Notes under the pieces: generated by a model
Databases searched by the model: none
What the model was told of the DNA's origin: nothing
The model's input: the letters and a program-made list of their open reading frames with translations, nothing else
Shown here: positions 9,210-18,520 of the stretch, piece after piece
How the letters are laid out: each line of letters begins with the position of its first letter
How positions within the stretch are numbered: position 1 is the first letter of the stretch
Position numbers and translations under genes: made by a program
Assembly (NCBI RefSeq): GCF_027484205.1
Contig: NZ_JAIXUB010000025.1
Location: 124,001 to 188,000, forward strand
Length of the DNA stretch: 64,000 bases
Source: Flavobacterium sp.
GTDB lineage: Bacteria > Bacteroidota > Bacteroidia > Flavobacteriales > Flavobacteriaceae
Reading direction: 5' to 3'

Positions 9210-11682
9210 ACTCGTTTAACAGATCAAACATTGACACTATCTTTATTGCTGTTGATGGTTTATCAGTTTTGATAATTTTTGAAACTCCAGGCAATAAATC
9301 AAAATAGTTTTCTTTAAAAAAAGTATCATCTGCTTGTAAATACAAATTTTTAGCTAACGTATTTGTTTTAAGTTCAATAAGTGTTTCTCCAACAATTTTT
9401 ATTTCAATAGTTGGTTTTTCGAGTTGCAATTCCTTTGGTTTTACAAAGTAATGATACGTAACCGTTTTTTTATTATTACAAATAAATTCTAGTTGTAATA
9501 CAGTTTTATCTTTTGCAAATTTTGGTAATTCCGTAAAGAGTATATTCATGCAGTTTGTATTCTTTTCAGAATTAAGTACGCATTCTTTTGAATTCATCCA
9601 AAGTTCATTTCCTGAAAAATCAATTAACTTAGCAATTACTATTCCAGCTTGAGGTTCGAGATTGTCATTAGTACCAACAACTGAAAGTCCATTATTATTT
9701 TCTGATACTATTAAAAGTATGGGTGCAAAACTTTCTCTTACTTGAAAATGAGAAGCTTTCCAATTTCCGTAATAATCCAATGTGCTCCATGAAGTCACAG
9801 GCCAACAATCATTCAATTGCCAATATAAAGAACCCATACAATAAGGTTTTGCAAGACGATGCGCTTCTATTGCGGTTTTCATAACGTATGCCTGCAAAAC
9901 TTGTGATACATAATTGTACTTTTCTAATTCATTTGGAATAGGAAAATCACGTTTCATGTATTCATTTATAGTTTCAAAACCTGTAGGATGTTTTTGATGA
10001 TTTTTAAAAGCTTCTGAAGTGAAATTCAAATCTTCTTTTGGGATTACTTTTTCTAAAGTTTTTATATTTGGCATACCTTGAAATCCATATTCACTCATAA
10101 AGCGACCTACTTTTTTCTTATACACTTCAAAAGGTTCTTTTCCCCACCAAATTCCCCAATAATGAGAATCGCCTTGCGTCAAACTCTCTTTTTTACCCCA
10201 ACCAATTGATGGTGATGAGGGCCAATATCGATTCTCCTTTTTGGATAACAAACTATCTAAAGTTTTCGGAATTAATTGATGAAAAAGTTTTTCATAATCG
10301 TTCCAAATTTGAGTGGAATCTTGTTTTGAATAATTGAATTGTTTTTGCCAACCCCAATTTTTCCAACCTTCATCATTTTCATTATTGCCACACCAAAGCG
10401 CAATACTAGGATGATTTTGAAGACGAGATACATTATCTACAATTTCATTTTTAACATTATCAAGAAAGTCAGAATCGCCAGGATACATACCACAAGCAAA
10501 CATAAAATCTTGCCAAACTAAAATTCCATTTTTATCACATTCCTCAAAAAAAACATCTTCAGGATAAACTCCTCCGCCCCAAACTCGGAGCATATTCATA
10601 TTAGCATCAACAGCATTTTGTACGATATTTTTGTATTCAGAGGTTGTTACACTTGGTAAAAAACTATCGGGCGGAATATAATTTGCACCTTTCATAAAAA
10701 CTGGTTTTCCGTTTAATTTGAAATAGAAACTTTTACCGATACTGTCTTTCTCCTGAATTAATTCAATTGTTCTCAATCCAATATTTAATTTCTTTAGAGA
10801 TAATTGCACTTTATTTTTGGATAAATTCACTTCAAATGGATAAAGATTGGCTTTCCCTAAACCATTCGTCCACCAAAGTTTTGGGTTATTAATTTCATAA
10901 GGAAAATCTATTATATTAATTCCTTTTTTCAATTCAAATGCTTTTTGAACTTCATTAATTTTTAAATCATAAATTCCATCAAGTTGAGCATTTACAGTTA
11001 CTTTAAAATTCAATTTTGCAATAGATTCATTTAACTCTTCTTGATCATATTTTATATTTTCAATTGTAGCATTATTCCAAAAAAGTAGTTTTATTGGACG
11101 ATAAATTCCTGAGGTTACAAATCTTGGTGCCCAATCCCATCCAAAATGATATTGAGCTTTTCTTGAAAAAATTCGTTCTTTTTCTGGCAATGTATAAGGC
11201 AACTTTTGAGTTTTTGCTTTACCAATTTCAACTGCTGATTTAAAAATAATTTTTAGTTTATTTTTACCAACTTTCAAATCGTTTTTCGCATCAACTTTCC
11301 AAGTACGAAACATGTTATTAGCTTCTAATATCTTTCTGTTATTTAAGAAAACATCGGCATAAGTATCTAAACCTTCAAATTGCAAAATGGTATTTTGATT
11401 GTTCAATTCCTTTTTGGAAATCTTAAAACTTGTTTGATATTCCCAAGTCTCATTTTCAATCCATTGCAATTCTTTTTCGTTGTTTCCGAAGAAAGGATTT
11501 GGGATAATTTTGTTGTTGTATAAATCGGTATGAACCGTTCCAGGTACTTTCGCTGGAAGCCATTTGGATTCCGATATTTTTTTGAAACTCCAATTTTCAG
11601 AACTTAAATTTCGTTCAGAATTTTGCGACCATAAAATAAATGGTAACAACATTAAGATTAAAAATTTAAGTTGATGTTTCAT
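9208..11682 (-). CDS. Beta-mannosidase, glycoside hydrolase family 2
   Basis: The 824-residue secreted enzyme has a signal peptide (residues 1-19). Its N-terminal sugar-binding domain has the mannosidase-type motif WLPAKVPGTVHTDLYNN. A GH2 immunoglobulin-like domain and a TIM barrel follow. The acid/base Glu is E435 in WCGNNENDEGW and the nucleophile is E531 in FMSEYGFQG. It should remove non-reducing beta-linked mannose, such as Man-beta-1,4-GlcNAc of the N-glycan core. It is the last gene of the minus-strand operon with the GH20 enzyme, glycosylasparaginase and cutC. A gap of 93 bases holding a palindrome separates it from cutC. No type IX secretion tail is obvious, so a periplasmic location is likely. 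Confidence 0.9.
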   Translation of the reverse strand: MKHQLKFLILMLLPFILWSQNSERNLSSENWSFKKISESKWLPAKVPGTVHTDLYNNKIIPNPFFGNNEKELQWIENETWEYQTSFKISKKELNNQNTILQFEGLDTYADVFLNNRKILEANNMFRTWKVDAKNDLKVGKNKLKIIFKSAVEIGKAKTQKLPYTLPEKERIFSRKAQYHFGWDWAPRFVTSGIYRPIKLLFWNNATIENIKYDQEELNESIAKLNFKVTVNAQLDGIYDLKINEVQKAFELKKGINIIDFPYEINNPKLWWTNGLGKANLYPFEVNLSKNKVQLSLKKLNIGLRTIELIQEKDSIGKSFYFKLNGKPVFMKGANYIPPDSFLPSVTTSEYKNIVQNAVDANMNMLRVWGGGVYPEDVFFEECDKNGILVWQDFMFACGMYPGDSDFLDNVKNEIVDNVSRLQNHPSIALWCGNNENDEGWKNWGWQKQFNYSKQDSTQIWNDYEKLFHQLIPKTLDSLLSKKENRYWPSSPSIGWGKKESLTQGDSHYWGIWWGKEPFEVYKKKVGRFMSEYGFQGMPNIKTLEKVIPKEDLNFTSEAFKNHQKHPTGFETINEYMKRDFPIPNELEKYNYVSQVLQAYVMKTAIEAHRLAKPYCMGSLYWQLNDCWPVTSWSTLDYYGNWKASHFQVRESFAPILLIVSENNNGLSVVGTNDNLEPQAGIVIAKLIDFSGNELWMNSKECVLNSEKNTNCMNILFTELPKFAKDKTVLQLEFICNNKKTVTYHYFVKPKELQLEKPTIEIKIVGETLIELKTNTLAKNLYLQADDTFFKENYFDLLPGVSKIIKTDKPSTAIKIVSMFDLLNE

Positions 11683-11703
11683 ATGTTTAAATTTTATTTT
11701 TCA

Positions 11704-11723
11704 GCGGTAACATATGTTATCGC
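11704..11723. promoter_or_regulatory. 20-bp palindrome upstream of beta-mannosidase gene
   Basis: GCGGTAACATATGTTATCGC is a palindrome with a 12-bp perfect core (TAACATATGTTA) and only G/T-type mismatches outside it. It lies in the cutC-mannosidase gap, 22 bases upstream of the mannosidase ATG. It could be an operator or an internal attenuator. There is no proper T-run on the minus strand, so a plain terminator is less likely. Confidence 0.45.
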
Positions 11724-11775
11724 CTTTTTAATCATTGGTGTTTGAAAGCAAACGAGTTTGTTCATGGCGATTTCA

Positions 11776-12444
11776 TTATTTTAAATTATTTTTCAAATTG
11801 AAAATTTCTGTTGCGTTTGCTATTTGATTTCCATCTGTAATTGCTGAAGAATGATAGAATTTGGCTTGGGTAACTTTTTGAATATGTTTGATATTTGTGG
11901 AACGTAATCTGCCACCAGGCATAATTGTAATTCTATTTTGAGCTTGATGAACTAATTTTTTTAGAACATCAATTCCATCCATAACATTAGAATGCGTTCC
12001 TGATGTTAAAACAGTTGAAAATCCACAAGAAATAACATCTTCCAATGCTTGTTCATAATCTGAAATCTCATCAAAAGCTCTGTGAAATGTACATAGAAAT
12101 GGCTTGGCTAAATCAACCAATTCTGCATTTCTTTCAATATCTACTTTATTATTTCCATCTAAAATTCCGAAAACAAAACCTTCCACTTGTAATGACTTAA
12201 AATGTAAAATATCTTGTTTCATTTGTTCAAACTCTTCTTTAGAATACACAAAATTTCCTCCTCTTGGTCGAATCATCACGTATAAATCAATAGTCAATTG
12301 CTTGCGCGCTCGTTTAATAGTTTCGACATTTGGAGTCGTTCCGCCAACTTCAAATCCGTCGCATAGTTCAATTCTATCTGCTCTATTTTCGTGAGCAATT
12401 TGAGCTGATTCAAGATTAAAACAAGCAATTTCTAATTTATTCAT
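11776..12444 (-). CDS. cutC: CutC family protein
   Basis: The 222-residue TIM-barrel protein has the CutC signatures: IACFNLESAQIAHENRADRIELCDGFEVGGTTPN at the N-terminus, MIRPRGGNFVYS near 57, and IMPGGRLRSTNI near 173. The family was named for copper homeostasis, but its biochemical activity remains poorly defined. Here it overlaps the stop of the glycosylasparaginase gene by one base (TAATG) and sits inside a glycan-degradation operon. This supports a sugar- or amino-acid-linked function over copper handling in this organism, which is inference from context. There is no signal peptide, so it is cytoplasmic. Confidence 0.92.
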   Translation of the reverse strand: MNKLEIACFNLESAQIAHENRADRIELCDGFEVGGTTPNVETIKRARKQLTIDLYVMIRPRGGNFVYSKEEFEQMKQDILHFKSLQVEGFVFGILDGNNKVDIERNAELVDLAKPFLCTFHRAFDEISDYEQALEDVISCGFSTVLTSGTHSNVMDGIDVLKKLVHQAQNRITIMPGGRLRSTNIKHIQKVTQAKFYHSSAITDGNQIANATEIFNLKNNLK

Positions 12445-13436
12445 TATTTCAAATAATAAGCTGCGTCAATTAATTTATTTCCCGAATTATCATTAACCGC
12501 ATAGTTAAATCCGCTTTGGATACAATAAGAACCATATTGGCCTTTTTTGTTTAAAGCAATAAAACCTACTTGAATATCTTTGAGTTCTTTACCTCGATTT
12601 TTAGTCAATTTTACAATTCTAGCAACCGCTTCTTCACAAGCTTTTTGAGGTGATTTTCCTTGACGCATCAATTCAACTACTAGATGACAACCTGTAATTC
12701 GTATCACTTCTTCACCGTGACCCGTAGCCGTTGCCGCTCCAATTTCGTTATCTACATATAATCCTGCGCCAATAATTGGTGAATCTCCAACTCTTCCATG
12801 CATTTTAAAAGCCATTCCGCTTGTAGTACATGCACCAGATAAATTCCCGTGACTATCTAATGCAATCATTCCGATAGTATCGTGATTTTCGATATTGGCT
12901 TTCGGCAAATACTCACTTGTTTTAAGCCATTCTTTCCATTCTTTTTCTGAGGCTTCCACCAATAAATTTTCTTTTTTGAATCCTTGTGAAAGTGCAAATT
13001 GAAGTGCGCCATCACCAACCAACATCACGTGTGGTGTTTTTTCCATAACAGCTCTTGCTACCGAAATAGGGTGTTTTATATGTTCCAAACATGCAACCGA
13101 ACCAATATTTGAAAATTCATCCATTATGCAGGAATCAAGTGTAACTCTTCCATCTCTATCTGGTCTTCCACCATAGCCAACACTTCTTTCATTTGGATCA
13201 GCTTCAGGGATTTTAACTCCAGCTTCAACTGCATCTAAAGCTCTTCCGTTATTTTTTAGTATTTCCCATGCTGCTCCATTGGCTTGAATACCAAAATTCC
13301 AAGTAGAAATGACGATAGGTTTATTTATTTTACCATCATCAAAAATTGCATCTTCTTCTTTTGATTTGAACGAATTTAAAGCAATGGCTACTGAACCAAT
13401 TGCTGCTGTTTTTATAAAATTTCTTCGATTTGCCAT
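12444..13436 (-). CDS. Glycosylasparaginase (N4-(beta-N-acetylglucosaminyl)-L-asparaginase)
   Basis: This 330-residue Ntn-hydrolase cleaves the GlcNAc-Asn bond that remains after N-glycan removal. The precursor autocleaves before T187 in the HDTIG motif. Downstream GRVGDSPIIGAGLYVDNEIG and ATGHGEEVIR form the substrate pocket. STWNFGIQANGAAW near residue 44 matches the alpha-subunit start of this subfamily better than plain isoaspartyl peptidases. The N-terminus (MANRRNFIKTAAIGSVAIAL) is a Tat-type signal with only RR and no full consensus, so export to the periplasm is likely. It lies 8 bases after the GH20 gene and overlaps cutC by one base. Confidence 0.9.
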   Translation of the reverse strand: MANRRNFIKTAAIGSVAIALNSFKSKEEDAIFDDGKINKPIVISTWNFGIQANGAAWEILKNNGRALDAVEAGVKIPEADPNERSVGYGGRPDRDGRVTLDSCIMDEFSNIGSVACLEHIKHPISVARAVMEKTPHVMLVGDGALQFALSQGFKKENLLVEASEKEWKEWLKTSEYLPKANIENHDTIGMIALDSHGNLSGACTTSGMAFKMHGRVGDSPIIGAGLYVDNEIGAATATGHGEEVIRITGCHLVVELMRQGKSPQKACEEAVARIVKLTKNRGKELKDIQVGFIALNKKGQYGSYCIQSGFNYAVNDNSGNKLIDAAYYLK

Positions 13437-13444
13437 ACTTACTT

Positions 13445-15715
13445 TTATTCAATACCAATTTCATCAACAAATAACCATGCTTCAGAACCTGCACCAGGAT
13501 TTCCATCTGGAATTCTGCCTAAATTAGTTGCGATTATCTTAATATATCTTGCTATTTTACCTTTAACTTCTAATACAACTTCTCCTTTTACATCTTGAAT
13601 TTCTGACAAACTGAGTTTTGTAACATTTTCAAATTTTTGTCCGTCATTTGAAATTAAAACAGATATCTCTTTTGGATAATAAATCCAACTTCCTTGGCTT
13701 TCTAAAACACAAAGTACAACTTTATTTATTGTCTCTGATTTGCCTAAATCGATTGTTGCATCTAAGTCTTTTCCTGAAAAACCAAGCCAATCTCTACCAA
13801 ATTTACTTCTGTTACCAATAATTCCATCAACCAACGTAAATGCTCCACCAATACTGTAATTTTCATGAGGTTGATTAACTAAAGTTATCTTTTTTCCTAA
13901 TGCTTTACTTGAGTAAAACTTTTGTTCAATAGTAGCACTTTTTTGTTTTCCGTTTTCAAAAAGTGCTGCTTTTATAGTTTGACTTTTTGTAACTTCTAAT
14001 GGATTGGAATATTCTTTTGAATTCAAATTAGGATTAGAACCATCAGTCGTATAACGAATTCCATTAGTATTTGTTGCAGATTTTAATTCAAATAAAATAC
14101 CATCATGACTTATAGATTGAGATGCTTTAGTGGTAATTTCAAAAATTGATTTGCTGTAATTGATACCTTTTTTATCAAAAACATCAAAATGTTGTATTAC
14201 TCTATTTTGAAAATCGGAATATTTTTCTGGTTTCGAAGTTCCCCAAAGTACTTCAGATAAAGCCAACACTCTAGGAAAAATCATATATTCTACATGACTT
14301 GGAGTTTCAATATATTCTGTCCAAAGATTGGCTTGAGCACCAAGAATATACTTTGCTTCCTCTTGTGATAATTCTTTTGGAGTTGGATTGAAAGAATATA
14401 CTTTTTCAACTGTTGTATAACCGCCAAAAGCTATAGGTTCGTTTTTTGGTTCACCTTGATAATGATCAAAATAACAATGTGAACCTGGCGACATTACTAC
14501 AAAATGATTTTGTTTGGCAGCTGCAATTCCTCCTTCAGTTCCACGCCAACTCATTACTGCTGCATTTGGAGCCAATCCGCCTTCGAGGATTTCGTCCCAA
14601 CCAATTATTTTTCTTCCTTTTGTGTTTACGAATTTTTCAATTCTTTGAATAAAATAACTTTGCAATTCGTGTTCGTCTTTTAAGTGTTCATCTTTAATTC
14701 TTTTTTGGCAATTCGGACACACTTTCCAACGGACTTTTGGTGACTCATCGCCACCTATATGAATATATTTTGAAGGAAATAAATCGATAACTTCAGTTAA
14801 AATATTCTCTAAAAAAGTAAAAGTTTCGTCTTTAGGGCAAAACACATCGTCTAAAACTCCCCAAGTTTTTCCTACTTCAAATGGTCCTCCAGTACAAGAG
14901 TATTCAGGATATGCCGCCAATGCCGCCATAGCATGTCCAGGCATTTCAATTTCAGGAACTATAGTAATGTGCCGTTGATTTGCATAAGTTACAATTTCTT
15001 TAATATCGTCTTGAGTGTAAAATCCGCCATAACGTTTGTCATCAAATTTTTGGTCGGAATAATGCCCAATCATGGAACCATTTCTCCATGCGCCAACTTC
15101 GGTAAGTTTCGGATATTTTTTTATTTCAATACGCCAACCTTGATCGTCTGTTAAGTGCCAATGAAACGTATTCATTTTATACATTGCTAAATAATCGATG
15201 TATTTTTTGATAAATTCTTTTGGAAAAAAATGCCTAGCACAATCGAGATGCATTCCACGCCAAGAATAATTTGGTTCGTCTATTATTGTTAAACAAGGAA
15301 GTTTAACTTCGGATGACTTTTCTATGGGAAGAAGTTGCGACAGTGTTTGAATTCCGTAGAAAATTCCGTGATCTTCAGTTGCGGTTATAATCACATCATT
15401 TTTAGAAATAGATAAAGTATACCATTCTTTAAAATTCTTTTTTTCTTCAATAATTTTATTTGCAAAAATAATTCTAGAATGTGCTTTAGTGGAAGTCACA
15501 ATTTTTAAATCTAATCCTAGTTGTTGTTTTATGATTTCTTGTAAATACTTTGCTTCAAACGAGTCTTCATCTGATTGAATAACAGTTTTATTAGTTAAAA
15601 CAAAACTTCCTTTTCCTAATACAATTGATTTTGGTTGCGGAATTAACGGTAATTGATTCTGAGAAAACGAAACATTTATCATCAAAAGCAATAAAAATAG
15701 AAGTTTTTTAAACAT
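13445..15715 (-). CDS. Beta-N-acetylhexosaminidase, GH20
   Basis: The 756-residue secreted enzyme has a signal peptide (1-18), a GH20b alpha/beta domain (~22-145) and a GH20 TIM barrel with HWHLTDDQGWRIEI near 185. The catalytic Asp-Glu pair is D323-E324 in IHIGGDESPKVRW. It removes terminal GlcNAc/GalNAc. C-terminal additions are a chitobiase-like/FN3-type region (ATNTNGIRYTTDGSNPN, ~555-610) and an F5/8C-like carbohydrate-binding domain (~620-756). It is the first gene of the operon, with a promoter-like element 23 bases upstream. Neighbours supply asparaginase and mannosidase steps of N-glycan breakdown. Confidence 0.93.
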   Translation of the reverse strand: MFKKLLFLLLLMINVSFSQNQLPLIPQPKSIVLGKGSFVLTNKTVIQSDEDSFEAKYLQEIIKQQLGLDLKIVTSTKAHSRIIFANKIIEEKKNFKEWYTLSISKNDVIITATEDHGIFYGIQTLSQLLPIEKSSEVKLPCLTIIDEPNYSWRGMHLDCARHFFPKEFIKKYIDYLAMYKMNTFHWHLTDDQGWRIEIKKYPKLTEVGAWRNGSMIGHYSDQKFDDKRYGGFYTQDDIKEIVTYANQRHITIVPEIEMPGHAMAALAAYPEYSCTGGPFEVGKTWGVLDDVFCPKDETFTFLENILTEVIDLFPSKYIHIGGDESPKVRWKVCPNCQKRIKDEHLKDEHELQSYFIQRIEKFVNTKGRKIIGWDEILEGGLAPNAAVMSWRGTEGGIAAAKQNHFVVMSPGSHCYFDHYQGEPKNEPIAFGGYTTVEKVYSFNPTPKELSQEEAKYILGAQANLWTEYIETPSHVEYMIFPRVLALSEVLWGTSKPEKYSDFQNRVIQHFDVFDKKGINYSKSIFEITTKASQSISHDGILFELKSATNTNGIRYTTDGSNPNLNSKEYSNPLEVTKSQTIKAALFENGKQKSATIEQKFYSSKALGKKITLVNQPHENYSIGGAFTLVDGIIGNRSKFGRDWLGFSGKDLDATIDLGKSETINKVVLCVLESQGSWIYYPKEISVLISNDGQKFENVTKLSLSEIQDVKGEVVLEVKGKIARYIKIIATNLGRIPDGNPGAGSEAWLFVDEIGIE

Positions 15716-15737
15716 AAGTATTCGAAATTATCATTGG

Positions 15738-15747
15738 CTAAATTTAC
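15738..15747 (-). promoter_or_regulatory. Candidate -7 element of the glycan-degradation operon
   Basis: On the minus strand TAAATTTAGC is close to TAnnTTTGC (one mismatch), 23 bases before the GH20 start codon. Confidence 0.4.
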
Positions 15748-15767
15748 ATAAAAAACCATAAAAAAAA

Positions 15768-15797
15768 CCTCATCTCGTTTTAAAGAACGAGACGAGG
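15768..15797 (-). terminator. Terminator of the membrane pyrophosphatase gene
   Basis: The stem CCTCATCTCGTT / AACGAGACGAGG (one mismatch) is followed on the minus strand by a run of eight T. It ends the pyrophosphatase transcript before the divergently placed operon. Confidence 0.85.
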
Positions 15798-15822
15798 CAT
15801 TTTATAAAAATATTTTATTCTA

Positions 15823-18417
15823 TTATTTTATGGCGTCAACTTTAGCTTTTACTTCAGCTTCAGTTCCTTCGATAATTTCTTCAGTTACTTTACCATTATT
15901 TGTTTTAGTAACAGTAGCTTTAACTTTATCGTTGCTTACTTTTTCCATGATAACTTTAAGTGAAATATTTTCTTTTACTTCACCTTTAAATTTACCATTT
16001 TCATCATACATAGCCATACACTTAGCTTTGTCTTCTGCTGAACAACCATTTTTGTCGCACATTGCTGCACATTCGTCCTTGGTCATTGTAGCACATTTAC
16101 TCATATCACATTTTCCTGTAGCTTCACCTTTAATGTGTTCACAAGAAGTATTTGTACAACCTTTAGCAACACATTCTTCTTTAGTCATTGAAGTACATTT
16201 TTCAGTTGGAGCACAACATGAAGCTTTTGCAGCATCAGAATGTCCGTTACCTAAAATTGGAGCAATTACTAAACCAATTAAACACGTTAATTTGATTAAA
16301 ATGTTCATTGATGGACCAGAAGTATCTTTAAATGGATCACCAACAGTATCACCAGTTACGGCAGCTTTATGAGCATCAGAACCTTTGTATGTCATTTCAC
16401 CGTTGATTTCAACACCAGCTTCGAATGATTTTTTAGCGTTATCCCAAGCACCACCAGCGTTATTTTGGAACACAGCCCAAAGTACACCAGAAACGGTAAC
16501 TCCAGCCATATAACCACCTAACATTTCAGCAATTAATTGGTTATTATCTCCATAAACTAATTTACCTAATAAAACGATTGCAATTGGGAAACCAATAGTT
16601 AAAATTCCTGGTAACATCATTTCACGTAATGCTGCTTTTGTAGAAATCTCAACACATTTACCATATTCAGGTTTTCCAGTTCCTTCCATAATTCCTGGAA
16701 TTTCTTTGAACTGACGACGTACTTCATATACCATATCCATTGCAGCTTTACCAACTGAATTCATTGCTAAAGCAGAAAACACTACAGGAATCATACCTCC
16801 AACAAATAACATTGCTAGTACTGGAGCTTTGAAGATGTTAATACCATCAATTCCTGTAAAGGTTACATAAGCCGCAAATAAAGCTAATGATGTTAAAGCA
16901 GCAGAAGCGATTGCAAAACCTTTTCCAGTTGCAGCAGTTGTGTTACCAACTGAATCTAAAATATCTGTACGTGTACGAACTTCTTTTGGCAATTCACTCA
17001 TTTCAGCGATTCCACCAGCGTTATCAGAGATTGGTCCGAATGCATCGATTGCTAATTGCATAGCTGTAGTTGCCATCATTGCAGAAGCAGCAAGAGCTAC
17101 ACCATAAAAACCAGCAAATGCGTAAGAAGCCCAAATAGCTCCAGCAAATAATAATACTGTTGGGAAAGTTGAAATCATACCTGTTGCTAAACCAGCAATT
17201 ACGTTAGTTCCTGCACCAGTTGAAGATTTTTGTACAATTGCCAAAACTGGTTTTGTACCTAAACCTGTATAATATTCTGTTACTGAAGAAATAACTCCAC
17301 CAACTACTAAACCTACGATTGTTGCATAGAAAACTCTCATTGAAGAAATTTCTTTTAATCCTTCACCGTAGAATTCCATTTGCATCATTTCTGGCAACAT
17401 ATATTTTACCAAACCAAAACATGCAATTGCTGTTAAGACAATAGAAACCCAGTTTCCAACATTTAAAGCACCTTGAACTTGTTTTTCTTTTGCATCATCA
17501 CTTGATATTTTCACTAACATTGTACCAATGATAGAGAATAAAATTCCGAAACCAGCGATTGCCATTGGTAATAAAATTGGTCCAATTCCACCGAAAGCGT
17601 CTTCGATTTTACCACCCATGTCTTTGATAACATAATTACCAAGAACCATTGCAGCAAGAACTGTTGCAACATAAGAACCAAATAAATCGGCACCCATACC
17701 AGCAACGTCACCCACGTTATCTCCAACGTTATCTGCAATTGTAGCAGGGTTTCTTGGATCATCTTCTGGAATTCCAGCTTCTACTTTACCTACTAAGTCA
17801 GCACCTACATCAGCAGCTTTTGTATAAATACCACCACCAACACGAGCAAACAAAGCGATAGATTCTGCTCCAAGAGAGAAACCAGCAAGAGTTTCAAGAA
17901 CGATAGTCATGTCTTCAGTAGAAGTCCAAACACCTTTCATGAAATATTGGAATAATATAATAAAGAATCCTGTTAAACCTAAAACTGCTAAACCTGCAAC
18001 TCCTAATCCCATAACAGTTCCACCACCAAAAGAAACTTTTAATGCTTGTGGCAAACTAGTACGAGCTGCTTGTGTAGTTCTTACGTTAGTTTTTGTTGCA
18101 ATTTTCATTCCCATATTTCCCGCTAAAGCCGAGAAAAATGCTCCGAAAACGAAAGCTATAACTATTAATAAATGTGTCTTTACACCCGGAATATAAGTAA
18201 TTCCTGCCAAAACAATACTTGCTCCTACTACGAAGAAAGCTAATAATCTGTATTCTGCTTTTAGGAAAGCTAATGCACCTTCGTAGATGTAATCTGAAAT
18301 TTCTTTCATTTTACCATCACCAGCATCTTGCTTTAAAACCCAAGATCTTTTGATTGCCATAAAAGCTAATCCTATTAATGCCATAACTATTGGCACATAA
18401 ATCATAAATTCATTCAT
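15823..18417 (-). CDS. hppA: K+-dependent membrane pyrophosphatase with Cys-rich C-terminal tail
   Basis: This polytopic enzyme couples pyrophosphate hydrolysis to Na+ or H+ export. The catalytic loop is intact (ADVGADLVGKVEAGIPEDD, then NPATIADNVGDNVGDVAG). In GNTTAATGKG the Ala after GNTT (rather than Lys) marks the K+-requiring type. The ion specificity is not decided. The core ends near residue 724 (IGLVIAPILGN). A 140-residue tail follows with twelve cysteines within 67 residues, in repeats such as MTKEECVAKGC and MTKDECAAMCDKNGC, and then a Lys/Glu-rich segment. By the known topology of the family the tail should lie outside the cytoplasm. A soluble pyrophosphatase lies directly upstream. 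Confidence 0.95.
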   Translation of the reverse strand: MNEFMIYVPIVMALIGLAFMAIKRSWVLKQDAGDGKMKEISDYIYEGALAFLKAEYRLLAFFVVGASIVLAGITYIPGVKTHLLIVIAFVFGAFFSALAGNMGMKIATKTNVRTTQAARTSLPQALKVSFGGGTVMGLGVAGLAVLGLTGFFIILFQYFMKGVWTSTEDMTIVLETLAGFSLGAESIALFARVGGGIYTKAADVGADLVGKVEAGIPEDDPRNPATIADNVGDNVGDVAGMGADLFGSYVATVLAAMVLGNYVIKDMGGKIEDAFGGIGPILLPMAIAGFGILFSIIGTMLVKISSDDAKEKQVQGALNVGNWVSIVLTAIACFGLVKYMLPEMMQMEFYGEGLKEISSMRVFYATIVGLVVGGVISSVTEYYTGLGTKPVLAIVQKSSTGAGTNVIAGLATGMISTFPTVLLFAGAIWASYAFAGFYGVALAASAMMATTAMQLAIDAFGPISDNAGGIAEMSELPKEVRTRTDILDSVGNTTAATGKGFAIASAALTSLALFAAYVTFTGIDGINIFKAPVLAMLFVGGMIPVVFSALAMNSVGKAAMDMVYEVRRQFKEIPGIMEGTGKPEYGKCVEISTKAALREMMLPGILTIGFPIAIVLLGKLVYGDNNQLIAEMLGGYMAGVTVSGVLWAVFQNNAGGAWDNAKKSFEAGVEINGEMTYKGSDAHKAAVTGDTVGDPFKDTSGPSMNILIKLTCLIGLVIAPILGNGHSDAAKASCCAPTEKCTSMTKEECVAKGCTNTSCEHIKGEATGKCDMSKCATMTKDECAAMCDKNGCSAEDKAKCMAMYDENGKFKGEVKENISLKVIMEKVSNDKVKATVTKTNNGKVTEEIIEGTEAEVKAKVDAIK

Positions 18418-18442
18418 AATAAACTAATTAGATAGGTTGTTA

Positions 18443-18466
18443 ATGTTTGTTAATGTTAACAAACAT
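18443..18466. promoter_or_regulatory. Perfect palindrome in the hppA leader
   Basis: The arms ATGTTTGTTAA and TTAACAAACAT flank a two-base centre (11-bp perfect arms). It lies 25 bases upstream of the hppA start, between it and the ppa terminator. This is an operator-like position, but no binding protein is identifiable. Confidence 0.45.
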
Positions 18467-18474
18467 ATAAAAAA

Positions 18475-18506
18475 AAAGACAATTTAAATTTATCTAAATT
18501 GTCTTT
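18475..18506 (-). terminator. Terminator of ppa
   Basis: The stem AAAGACAATTTA / TAAATTGTCTTT (12 bp, 8-base loop) is followed on the minus strand by a T-run. It separates ppa from hppA. Confidence 0.85.
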
Positions 18507-18520
18507 TATTAATAATGTTA

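Noticed and set aside
15830..16372. 180-codon open frame antisense to the hppA tail
   Set aside because: Mirror image of the Lys/Glu/Cys-rich tail codons. It has no promoter or signal of its own.
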